The position numbers were made by a program, and so were the translations under genes. Below, in pieces: positions 1 to 10,589 of a DNA stretch of 64,000 bases. Position 1 is the first letter of the stretch, and each line of letters opens with the position of its first letter. The notes beneath the pieces are model-generated. The model was given only the letters and a program-made list of their open reading frames with translations, did no database searches and was not told the DNA's origin. The stretch comes from Herpetospermum pedunculosum (taxonomy: Eukaryota > Streptophyta > Magnoliopsida > Cucurbitales > Cucurbitaceae): the NCBI GenBank assembly GCA_028017165.1, contig CM051528.1, positions 66,944,452-67,008,451 of the forward strand, read 5' to 3'.

Positions 1-131
1 TCCGGATTCATAAGTGTAGATCAAAATCTTGTTTGACATCTTCGGCAAAAATGAGGTTCTGAAGTGACCAGCTTCACAACAAGATTGAATGAGGGCACTG
101 GAACTCACATCATTCATAACCCATACTGGCT

Positions 132-1646
132 TCATAGCTTAAATTTGCGAGGAAGACGGCCACATTTGCTCTGCAATCTCAAAATCTCATTTGCAAAAGC
201 TTGATTACCCGTCAGCAAAAGCCCATTGAGAACTCGATTGAAAGTGAACTTTCGAGGGAGAAATCCTCTATCAATCATCTCAAGCAGAAGCTTCCCAGCA
301 ACCACTAAATCTTCAGATTTTTTCCTCACAAACATTGCACTGATCATAACATTATACGTATCCAAATTTGGTAAACAACCCCCCTGTCCCATCTTCTCAA
401 ACACATTCAATCCCTTTTCTATATCACCAGCATCACAAAAATACCTAATGATAACATTGTATGTCTGAACATTTGGCTCACACCCATCAGTTTTCATTCT
501 CTCCATAAATTCCATAGCCTTTTCCATATTGCTCGCATGACACAATCCTCTTATAACCACGTTATAAGTGGTCAAATTTGGCACATAACCCTTTTTCATC
601 ATCTCCTCAAACAACAATACTGCATTCTCCACACTATCTTTCTTACACAAAACCTGAATCATAGCATTGTAAGTTGCTGTTGAAGGAAGGACCCCTTTGT
701 GAACCATTTCATCGAAAACCTTACGAGCCCTTTTGATTTCACCCTCAACACCAAACCCATGAACCATAGTAGTATAAGTAACAACATCAATTTCAACTTC
801 CCTCTCTTTCATTTGCAAAAAGAAATCCCAAGCTTCCTTAATCTGACCAGCTCTAAAATACCCTTTTAAAAGTATATTGTAAGTAGTAATAGTTGGAGTC
901 AAACCTCTTTCCACCATCTCCTTCAAAACCTCTAGGGCTTTCGGTGTACGCTTAATCAAGCACCACCCATTTGCAATTATGTTATAACTAACAACATCAG
1001 CCCTAAATTTTCCTCTCAAAACCTTAAACAGGTGGTTGTAAGCCATTTCTACACGTTTAGACTTACAAAGAATATCGAGAATGGTGTTGAAAGAATGCAG
1101 GTTCTGAAGACAGCCATACTCCCGCATTGACAAGAAAACCTTGATTGCTCTGTCGGGTTTTCCAGCGCCGACGAACCTCTCAGCTATAATTGCGAAGGTT
1201 TTCGAACTGGGTCCAATCCGGCGAGTTCGCATTCGAGCTACAAGATCCCATTGGGTCTTGTAATCGCGCATACGGCCTGCAATGTCGATGGCATGGTCGA
1301 AGGAAGACGAAGAATGGGCATATGATGGATGGTACTCAAGGTGTTTGAAGAATTGCAGCGCTTTCGGTCCATGGAACCATAGGCGCTTGAGAACCTTGTC
1401 GACAAGTTCAGGCGTAAATTGAACTTGTAATCCATGGAGGGCTCCCCTCAAGCTTTTTGGATCAGAATTGAGGACAAGATTGGCGATATCCGTGGCGGCG
1501 GCGGCGGCGGTGTCTAGGGCGGAGCTAGATTGGGTGGTGAAGTTGCGAGATGAGAGAAACAAGCTGCGTTTTGGTGGGTAAAGATGGAGAAAAACTGCCT
1601 TCGCCTTCGTCTTGTTTACTCTTCGATTAATGTTTCTTTGAAACAT
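132..1646 (-). CDS. OTP43: OTP43-like mitochondrial PPR protein
   Basis: This intronless gene encodes a P-class pentatricopeptide repeat protein of 504 aa. About ten tandem 35-residue PPR motifs run from roughly residue 145 to 480, seen as repeated TYN(V/A/I)(M/V/L)I...GLC and VFEEM...G..P patterns. The N-terminus (MFQRNINRR... then LFLSSRNF) is basic, Ser-rich and lacks acidic residues, as expected for a mitochondrial presequence. I chose the ATG at 1646; the frame stays open 84 bases further upstream but without another ATG. Blocks such as NGWCLIKRTPKALEVLKEMV, KFTFNRVLNGLLLTGNQAFA and the extreme C-terminus match, from memory, Arabidopsis At1g74900 (OTP43), which is needed for trans-splicing of mitochondrial nad1 intron 1. 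The function here is inferred from that orthology. It is divergently arranged with APC8. Confidence 0.9.
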   Translation of the reverse strand: MFQRNINRRVNKTKAKAVFLHLYPPKRSLFLSSRNFTTQSSSALDTAAAAATDIANLVLNSDPKSLRGALHGLQVQFTPELVDKVLKRLWFHGPKALQFFKHLEYHPSYAHSSSSFDHAIDIAGRMRDYKTQWDLVARMRTRRIGPSSKTFAIIAERFVGAGKPDRAIKVFLSMREYGCLQNLHSFNTILDILCKSKRVEMAYNHLFKVLRGKFRADVVSYNIIANGWCLIKRTPKALEVLKEMVERGLTPTITTYNILLKGYFRAGQIKEAWDFFLQMKEREVEIDVVTYTTMVHGFGVEGEIKRARKVFDEMVHKGVLPSTATYNAMIQVLCKKDSVENAVLLFEEMMKKGYVPNLTTYNVVIRGLCHASNMEKAMEFMERMKTDGCEPNVQTYNVIIRYFCDAGDIEKGLNVFEKMGQGGCLPNLDTYNVMISAMFVRKKSEDLVVAGKLLLEMIDRGFLPRKFTFNRVLNGLLLTGNQAFANEILRLQSKCGRLPRKFKL

Positions 1647-2811
1647 AGCGAAAATGGTAGACTTGCAGACGATTGAAACATAATTTTCCCACTTCCCCCT
1701 AATTTTCCCTCGTATTTTCTCTCTGCCCAAACAGAAAATAATAATAATATAATAAAGTAAAAAAAAATAACGCTTTAACGCTTTAATTAATGTAGTTTTA
1801 AATTTGTAATAATTTAGACTTTAATGTCTTTCAAATTTGTAACCATTTAAAAAAATTTAATCAAAATTAAGTATTTTAATTTTTAAATAAATCAAAACTA
1901 ACGGTTAACTTTATTACATAACGATATCGTTTTTATAGCTTATAAACACATTCGAGCTCCTTATTACTTTATCCATCCTTACTTTATCCATCAATATGTG
2001 TAAGAAGTCTAATTAAATCTTAACAATATCTTTATCGATAATTTCTAAATCGTTACAAATTTATAGTAGGACTGAATTGTTGTCAGGCCATCAAGGTACT
2101 CGACTATTGGAGCTTTGTTTGTTTGTTATTATCTCATCCTCGATGTGGCATTGAAGAAACACTCGAGTTTTTTGGTATCCACGACAATTAACGTGTGATC
2201 CAGTGAGTCGGGCGCACGATCTGATGGCAATCCTAAATGACAACTCTATGTCTTAATTTTTTTTTTTTTTTTTTTTTTTTACAACTTGTAGGAGTAGGGA
2301 TTGAACCTAGGACCTCATGGTCACTAGGCGATACATCGTTGAGCTATGCTCTTGTTGTGTTAATTTGTTTATTTATGTTTATGGTTCGTGTACTAAAAAC
2401 AAAAGTGAATAAATTGTTATCCTATTAAAGTTAAAAGGACTAAATTATAATAAAAAAAATTAAAAGAATTAAATTATTATAAAATACAAATTAGACTAAA
2501 TCGTTACAAAATAAAGTTTTAACTCGAAAAAATCTCTCTTCGCTATCATTTTGGGGGGTTGGGCTTTAACCTGAAAGTGGGCTTTTTGTGTAAATTGGCC
2601 CATGAATTTGAACAAACAAAGACGGAAGAGCCGATATTGAAAGTTTTAATTTTGATTCTTTTAAAAGTTTGGGCGGGCAGGAGCCGGAGCCTCCGAGTCT
2701 GGTGGGGGCGAAACGAACAGAAAGCGCATGTTAGCGACGCCCACAATTTGAAGTTTGAGTTACAAGGAAGGAAGAGCGCAAGAAGGGCGCCATAGAGTCG
2801 GAGAAGATTCA
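1647..2811. other. divergent intergenic region, OTP43/APC8
   Basis: About 1.17 kb separates the start codons of the two divergent genes, so it should hold both promoters and 5' leaders. It is AT-rich up to about 2530 and then GC-richer towards the APC8 ATG. It contains a T-run and a tRNA-like short repeat at about 2263-2360. I see no convincing TATA box for either gene. Confidence 0.5.
2263..2360 (-). repeat. tRNA-related short interspersed repeat
   Basis: Read on the minus strand, this stretch has an A-box-like gagcatagctcaac segment, a B-box-like ggttcaatccctactc segment and then a 3' A-run (the T-run at 2262-2280 on the plus strand). It does not fold as a proper tRNA. Similar pieces recur in the window, for example at 30.57, 43.75, 45.17 and 58.26 kb. 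Confidence 0.5.
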
Positions 2812-5800
2812 ATGAGTTCGAAAGAGAATTGTAGAAACGAGCTTCGTACTGCAATTCGGCAGCTCAGTGATCGTTGTCTCTACTCTGCTTCTAAATGGTA
2901 CACTTCCCATAGCCCTAAAATTTCTCTGTCTTGATGCTTCTGATCTGTTTTTTCTGCTCAATCTTGCTTCAACTGCTCAAATGCTGGTTGATGTGATTAA
3001 TTTTGATCTGGGTCTCGGTTTTCTTAAAGTTTAGCTGTTTGTGTTACATGGTTTCTGAGAAAGCTTTGGAGAAGGACGAATTCGTGATTTTGAATCGTTT
3101 CTTTGTTTACTTAATGAATGCTCTACTAACCCATATATTTTATATATGTTAAATTTTTAATTGTAACCGTCGTAATTGATCAATGTTCAAGTTTTGGTAT
3201 CTTGTTTTTAATTAATCTGCAAGCTCTTGTAATAATTGATCTCCGTATTTTGTAATACGGCTAAAAGATTTCATTGGAGTTTTGAAATGCATTTGTCTTC
3301 ACAGGGCAGCAGAGCAATTGGTGGGTATTGAACAAGATCCAGCTAAGTTCACACCTTCAAACACCAGGTTTCAGCGTGGAAGTTCGAGTATTCGTCGGAG
3401 ATTTCACACAAATGAGGGCTGTTCAACCCCAATTGCTGGCATGTCTTATGTTTCTACTCCAGCGATGGAGGAGGATGAGATTGTGGATGGTGATTTTTAC
3501 CTTCTGGCCAAGTCGTACTTCGATTGTCGTGAGTACAAGAGGGCTGCTCATGTTCTTCGAGAGCAAAATGGAAAGAAATCCGTGTTCTTGCGGCTGTATG
3601 CTCTTTATCTGGTTCGTTAATCCTTACCATCTATAATTTTCTTTGTGATTTTAAGTTTCTGTTATATATTTTCATAAAGTAAACAGACTTGATGGATGAT
3701 GAATACAAGATAGGCTAAAGTCTAGTTCACTTGATTGCATCAGTCCATACATACTCAGTTGCCATGATATCCACTATATGGTTAAATCTTGTTCTGTTGA
3801 CATATTGGCCAGTTTTTTAGTTCAGTTTAGTTAGAAACTTGGAAATCAAGTGGAGGAATGTAAGACAGAATGTTTCTTCACCTGAAAGAAGTATTGATGA
3901 AGGACGCCTTGCTTAGTCTATTTCTATACATAAGTAGCTATAGTTTTCTAAAGAAAAATGGTATTTTTTTTTTTCCAGTGCCCTACTCTAATATCCTTCT
4001 GAATATATATGCTTAATCATGACTTGGATCAGATCGATTGCAAGGTTTTCATTACTTGAAAATTTCCTTTTAAAGTCGTACGTTTTCAAGAGTTTTATCC
4101 GAAAACACTTGAATTTGATAGTATAAGGAGAATTTCATGTTTCTGAACTTCCATTTTAAGTTAGAATAGAACAACAATCATAGTTTGTATGGTTATACAC
4201 AAGGATATTTGAGGTAAAGCTCTAACTGAATTGTTATTGAAATTCATTGAGTGTGTTATGTAAATTCAAATGCTCAATCAGGAATGAAATGTATAATAAC
4301 ATATTCATCTAAGCAATCGAAGTCTATAATACAGATACACCATATCGAAATCTTTACTTACAAGAGGTCATGATGTTAATCTTGATTTAAAACAATTATC
4401 ACATTTAACTCACTAATGTCAATTAAGTAATAGTGATCTTTCCCATGTTATTTTTCATTTGAGACTTCACCTAGATTTTCAACTTAATTGCAGTGCACAT
4501 ATTTAAATTGTTACTTGTAAGTATTCTTGAGCACGTTAGCTAAGACCATGTGGAAAGTCATCAGGTACTTCCGATTTGAGCTTTTATTTGGAGAAGAGAC
4601 ATTATAAACCAGTCATTGTCTCATTGAACGTGTTCTTATGGTTCCATTGTCCATGTTTGTTAATAATTAATAGCCATTAAGGAAATTGATACATGAAGCA
4701 TGTAAAATGTCTGTGACAACTTTCTCTATATAGAACCTGTATCTTTCATTTGCATTTAGTAAATGATAAAGAGTCCATTTTGAGATAAGTTGCTAAAAAA
4801 ACTTATTTGATGTAATTCTAGAAACAAAAGTTTGAAAATAGGTGGTGGAAGACATAAGTTAGATATGCTTTCTATACTGGCTATTCGTATACAATGATTA
4901 CTAATATTTCCTTTTGTTGGGTCTAGTGGCTTAATTTATGTATTTGATTGATAAAAATGAAGACCAATTAGAAACACAATAGAAATTTTTTCAAAACTTT
5001 TTTTAATAATAAAAAACAATGGATATTGTATTTTTCAAAATTGATTTGGAAGTAATTTCAAATTGAGTGTACACCCTGGTCCTTAAACATGGCTTGAGTT
5101 TTTATTTTCATCACTATAGTTTATGGGCTTTCATCTGAATTACATTAAAAGCAATCACTTTTTTGGAAAACGGGGTGGGGGGAGACTGTCATGAAATTCT
5201 TGTGTTTAAGTACTGTACTGCTTTTTGTGGCTTTTCTTCCATTTTTTTTAATGAATGTTTTGACGTCGCTTGCTTTAATGTGCTATATACTTGCACATCT
5301 ATGATCTATGCTCTTTGTTTTTTTCCTCCTCCACTTTGTGGTTCTCTTTTTCTTCAACTTAAAGCCCTTGCACTAGCTGACAACTCACGTCTTGCTTCGT
5401 GTAGGCCGGTGAAAAGCGGAAAGAAGAAGAGGTAGTAGAACTTGAGGGATCATTGGGTAAGAGCGATGCTGTAAATCAAGAATTGGTTTCACTGGAAAGG
5501 GAATTATCAACCCTCCGAAAAAATGGCACAATTGACCCGTTCGGACTGTACTTGTATGGACTCATACTCAAACAGAAAGGCAGTGAAAGTCTTGCACGCA
5601 CAGCTCTTGTGGAATCAGTGAACAACTACCCTTGGAACTGGAGTGCGTGGTCAGAGCTGCAAACGTTGTGCACTACCATTGACATATTGAACAGCCTTCA
5701 TCTCAATAACCATTGGATGAAGGACTTTTTTCTTGCCAGTGCTTACCAAGAACTTAGGATGCATAATGAATCCTTGGTAAAGTATGAGAACTTACAAGGT

Positions 5801-6850
5801 ACTTTTAGTTTTAGTAATTACATACAAGCTCAAATTGCAAAAGCCCAATATAGTTTGAGGGAGTTTGATCAAGTTGAGGCAATATTTGAAGAACTTCTTA
5901 GGAATGATCCGTATCGGGTGGAAGACATGGATATGTATTCAAATGTGCTCTATGCAAAGGAATGCTTCTCTGCCTTGAGCTACCTTGCTCATAGAGTTTT
6001 CATGACAGATAAGTATAGACCTGAATCTTGCTGCATTATTGGAAATTACTATAGTTTGAAAGGACAGCACGAGAAGTCAGTTGTGTATTTTAGAAGAGCA
6101 CTCAAATTAAACAAAAACTATTTATCTGCTTGGACTCTGATGGGACACGAATTTGTGGAGATGAAGAACATTCCTGCTGCTATTGATGCCTATCGACGGG
6201 CTGTAGATATAAATTCATGTGATTATCGAGCTTGGTATGGGTTAGGGCAAGCTTATGAAATGATGGGCATGCCTTTTTATGCTCTCCATTACTTCAAGAA
6301 ATCTGTATTTTTGCAGCCAAACGATTCCAGGTTGTGGATTGCCATGGCTCAGTGTTATGAAAGTGAACAGCTACGAATGCTGGAGGAGGCAATCAAGTGT
6401 TACAGAAGAGCTGCAAATTGTAACGACAGAGAAGCAATTGCCCTGCACCAGTTGGCTAAACTGCATTCTGAGTTGGGGCAGTCTGAAGAGGCAGCATTCT
6501 ACTACAAAAAGGATTTAGAAAGAATGGAAGCTGAAGAGAGGGAAGGACCGAATATGGTTGAAGCTCTGCTTTTTCTTGCTACATATTATAAAGCACAAAA
6601 GAAATTTGATGAAGCAGAAGTATATTGTACACGGCTTTTGGATTACACTGGTCCGGTGAGTATTATTGGTTTTGCGCGTTTGACGTTTACTCTTTCTTGG
6701 CCAACATGTAATTCAAGTCTCACTCAACAAGCATTTTCTTTTTGGTGTCTGTCATTGCAGGAGAAGGAAACAGCTAAGAATTTACTCAGAGGAATGAGAT
6801 TAGCACAATCTAGCTTTCCATCTATGGATGTTGAGCTTTTCCCTCCCTAA
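2812..6850 (+). CDS. APC8: APC8/CDC23 anaphase-promoting complex subunit
   Basis: This gene encodes a tetratricopeptide-repeat scaffold subunit of the anaphase-promoting complex, the E3 ubiquitin ligase that drives mitotic exit in the nucleus. Inferred exons are 2812-2897, 3305-3611, 5405-6655 and 6761-6850. All junctions are GT-AG, the phases agree, and they give 577 aa, close to the 579 aa I recall for Arabidopsis APC8 (At3g48150). The protein starts MSSKENCRNELRTAIRQLSD and includes NTRFQRGSSSIRRRF, VESVNNYPWNWSAWSELQ and tandem TPRs from about residue 300 to 510 (for example AWYGLGQAYEMMGMPFYALH). Intron 2 is 1.8 kb. Intron 3 is only 105 nt, a multiple of three with no in-frame stop, so its retention would insert 35 residues without breaking the frame. 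The gene is convergent with B12D. Confidence 0.95.
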
Positions 6851-8705
6851 GTTTTCCCCATTGCAACACCTGATTTTCTAACCTCTTTTTCCTATATTCG
6901 GAAACAAATACAGGTCGGTCCATATCGAACAATATATACTGCAAAGTGTTTGGCCTAGCGATCTTCATTTCTTCGAAGTTCCAACATCAAGGTTCGGTGT
7001 CTTCACTATTCAATGTTTTATCCAACTGTATTGCTCTTACTCTTACTCTCTTGCTCAGCCCACCCTAGGCTGGCTGTGCATTCTGAAGTGCTCAGTAGAA
7101 AGAGCATTTCATGCCTTGTGCAATCTGTTTTCTGTTGTATCATTGTCGATTAATTCGTGTAGCCGGAAGTTAGAAACCGTTCTAATTATTATTTCAAACT
7201 GCATTTTTTGTGATCATTTTAATGTGCAATACAAGAAGTAGCGCAATTTATCCTCATTGGGAAAGAATGGTGCAATAGGTAACGATAGGAATCACTGATC
7301 AACTTTTTTTTGTCCTTTTTTCTCTATTCTTTTTTTAGTTCAATCATTGCATATGTGAGATTCAACTATTGATTTTTGGGATGGTAATGACTAGTTTATC
7401 TATTGAGCTACGCTCATCTTTGGATAATCCAATTTAAATTTGAGTTAGGAAAGTCGGACTTTGATTTTTTGAGCTTCGTTGGATTGTTGATTTATTGTTA
7501 AAAGAATTAAACTCTTATGAATTCAATTGATATATATATATATATAGGTTTTTTAAAGAATAGGTTGTATGCTATATGCATATTCATTTTGCAGAAATGG
7601 GAGCAAATGAAGACACAAAAGGTCATATGTATGTAACAATTTAACCTTATGTTGGAAAATATTTCAATACTCTACCTACAGAAGTATGGGAAAACTTGAA
7701 CTCAAAAAAATAAAAATAATAGTAATAATAAAATTGTACATATATAGTATTGGAAGACTCTATACTGCATACTAGCTGCATATTTGAACATTACATATCG
7801 ATAATGAAAATGATGCGAACACAATTTCTTAGAATATGTTTGGATTTTGAATGATTTTCAAGTGCTTAATTTTTTTTTATTTTTTTTTACACTTCAAAAC
7901 ATTTTTTTAAGCATTTAGAAAAGTCATTCTACCGAACATGTGATTCCACAAAACGCTAAGCCACCTGCTTCCGGTGGAAGAACTGGAAAAGTGGGTTACC
8001 GAAGATAATTATGAATGAATGAATATCCATCTTTAATGGAAATCATGCTACAGAGAATGTATTTACTAGGAGTGAGTTCTTTCAGATATTCTAATCTATC
8101 AAATTCCGTTCGAGCGACAATATGTTCCATTGAGATCCATCCAAATTTAAAAATTGAACCTGTAACCACTTAATTACTAGGTCGTACATCATGTTAGTTG
8201 AGCTAGGTCCATCACTGTTGACATATCTTTGTATGTATGACTTGGTTCGAAGTTCTACTGAGATCCATCCAAATTTGAAAATTGAACCTGTAACCTCTTA
8301 ATTACTAGGTCGTACATTGTGTCAGTTGAGCAGTTGAGCTAGGCCCATCACTGTTGACATATCTTCGTATGTATGACTTGAACACGGTAAGTTTGATCAA
8401 TTTAAATGAATCCACACACCCAAGATTCAGAAACCCCAAACACGGTAAGAAATCAGTTAATTTATGTATCCATCAACATAAACCATCGAACGAGCAAAGA
8501 TCTGCATCAGACTTTCACAATAACTGAAATCAAATTTGGGTTCAGTACAGTTTTATTTCATCAAACCCCTGTTTTTTCAAAAACTTTCTCAGAACAATAA
8601 AAGCAAACGTAACAGCAGCATAGTTTTACAGCCACCAACCAACCAACCAACAATCCAAATTCGAATCTATATTCAAACTAATGTGTAGTTCATTCATGTA
8701 GCATC
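6851..8705. other. intergenic region between convergent genes
   Basis: This holds the 3' UTRs of APC8 (left) and B12D (right). I see no open frame with gene-like features. It contains a short (AT)n run near 7530-7545, a hairpin-like piece at about 7845-7940 (ttgaatgattttcaagtgct against agcatttagaaaagtcattc), and a tandem duplication listed separately. Confidence 0.6.
8131..8381. repeat. two-copy tandem duplication, 128-bp period
   Basis: The segment starting tgagatccatccaaattt at 8131 recurs at 8259 with only a few substitutions and a small insertion (a doubled cagttgagc). Each unit contains a tRNA-like B-box stretch on the minus strand and ends with gtatgtatgacttg. Confidence 0.8.
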
Positions 8706-9088
8706 TTAGTTTCGACTTGGGTCAGTGAAAAAGTCGTTGATCTTTGGCATAATTTGTGGGGACTTGTTGCGGACAAATTTCCTCAGGAAATGCTCGGTAT
8801 ACTTCTCTCCCTCAGCAAAGTTATCCAGGACTCCAGCGGCTCTATTCTCCTTGGTCACTCTGATTTGCATAGGATCACAAACAACGTATACTAATGAGGT
8901 TATAAAACTTAATTAAGAATAAAAAAAGAGTTAATTTCGATGAAGCTCTATACTTTAACCATTTTTTCTTATTTTTATTTTCGTGAAAATGTATCGAATT
9001 TTCATTCAGAATAAATGAAAGAATAACAGGACATACAAAAATATAAGCCTAAAAAAGAAACCCCTAAAAGAAGGTACTCTCCAATCAA

Positions 9089-9147
<59 letters not shown>

Positions 9148-10589
9148 TTTATATCCGCAAGTGTACGGGCCAGCTTACACACACTATGACTCATCTCACG
9201 GGACAACCCGGGCCAGCTTACGTGCACTATGACTCATCTCACGGGACAACTGTTTGATCCTATAACATTTGGTTGCCAAGAAAATTTATTGAAAATTAAT
9301 TCTCTCTAGGAGGACTTTAATAGTCCTAAGGCCCTTCATAACTATAGGATGGTTATCAAGGAAGCTATGCTTTAACAAGTATTTAAATTGTATTTACACC
9401 CCGTTTCACGGAAAGCCAACTATCTGATTCCATTCTTCACAGGGCACACTGATACAACCCATGAAATATTAAAACAAATAAGAAGTATTGGAGAAAGACT
9501 AATCACTCACTCCGAATTTCTTGTTGAATTTCATTGGCAAATCTTGACAGTTTCAGTTTTCCTCATTAAGGAATTGCATAACTACACCTTATATCATCTC
9601 AGTTAGGTCTACTGTTTTTTTTTTTTTTTTTTTTGAGTGGGTAAGAAACCGAACTTTTAAGAAGAATGAAATAATAGAAGCAAACAAGCCCAACATACAA
9701 AGTCCCATAAGTACCCGAAGAAGTAACCGAAGGGACTCCAAAAGTCCCATAAGTACCCGAAGAAGTAACCGAAGGGACTCCAAAAGTCCCATAAGTACCC
9801 GAGGGACTCCAAATCCAACAAAATCAAACCAAAATCATAATCACAAAAAGGCTTCGTGACCGACAAATTCAACAAAATCAAACCAAAACCATAATCACAA
9901 AAAGGCTTAGGGAGCGACGCCTATAAAGAGGGATTAAACCTAGCCACTCCCAAACATCATCATTTCTATCTCTCTAAAAATTTAATTGTTTCTCTCCATC
10001 AGAACCCCACGAAATAGAAAAAAACTAGCATGTAAACAAAAATTTGCCCTAATAATCTGAATTCGTTTCAGGTCTACTGTCTATGTTGCAGATAACTGCT
10101 AAAAGAAAAACCTAACATTCCTTCAATGGTTATGCCGTAGCAATCAACAAATGCACAAAAAAAAGTGGGTAAATTCGTTTTTGTAGTAGATTATACATTA
10201 TTATACATGCATCATAATCAGAAAAAATCCGCACATCATCCTATTCGAACTAATCAAAATTTATTCTACTCATCTTCAAATCCAGTATATGAGAATATCC
10301 AGATTAAACAACAAAACGAAATCAAACTTAAAACACAAAAGGAAAGTTTTAAAAAAGAGAAAACTCGGAAATACCTGACTTCGGGATTGATGCAGATGTT
10401 CCGGACTAACGAGAATCCGCAGATTCCGACGGCCACTCCTAACGCCGCGAATAGTGGGTAAACCTAAAAGGAATTCAGATTATTAGACGGACATCAATCA
10501 ATGAACAAAGAGAATCGGAAAATTAATTAGACGGCGGATCGGAATGATACCTCAGGCCTCAGCCATCGACTAAGGTTGGAAGAAGCCAT
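8706..10589 (-). CDS. B12D: B12D protein, NDUFA4/MLRQ-like mitochondrial membrane protein
   Basis: This gene encodes a 93-aa protein from three exons: 10551-10589, 10375-10463 and 8706-8859. Junctions are GT-AG and phases match. It begins MASSNLSRWLRPE. One transmembrane helix follows (about residues 14-36, VYPLFAALGVAVGICGFSLV), and the soluble tail contains VTKENRAAGVLDNFAEGEKY and FLRKFVRNKSPQIMP. This is the full-length B12D family pattern, a plant family related to the complex I/IV-associated NDUFA4/MLRQ fold. It is placed at mitochondrial membranes and linked to low-oxygen and germination physiology in the literature. The 1.5-kb second intron is loaded with repeats: (AT)27, a SINE and 42-bp tandem repeats. 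A TATA-like stretch lies on the minus strand at about 10672-10715. Confidence 0.92.
9091..9144. repeat. (AT)27 microsatellite
   Basis: An uninterrupted AT dinucleotide run of about 54 bases lies in B12D intron 2 and directly abuts the T-rich tail side of a minus-strand SINE. Confidence 0.95.
9145..9300 (-). mobile_element. Au-type SINE fragment with internal duplication
   Basis: The plus strand reads T-run, then gtgtacgggccagcttac, then catctcacgggacaac, then cataacatttggttgcc. That is the reverse complement of the Au-type SINE 3' half as I recall it (ggcaaccaaatgt, gtcccgtgagat, ctggcccggacac). The gggccagcttac...catctcacgggacaac block occurs twice, starting near 9167 and 9210, so this copy carries an internal tandem duplication. 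Confidence 0.7.
9700..9809. repeat. 42-bp tandem repeat, about 2.6 copies
   Basis: Units starting aagtcccataagtacccga begin at 9700, 9742 and 9784; the first two are identical over 42 bases and the third is truncated. A second duplicated block follows at about 9815-9905, where aaaatcaaaccaaaa and ataatcacaaaaaggctt each occur twice. Both lie in B12D intron 2. Confidence 0.9.

Noticed and set aside
5163..5435. 90-codon plus-strand frame before APC8 exon 3
   Set aside because: It lies in APC8 intron 2 and merely runs into exon 3; its own residues have no domain.
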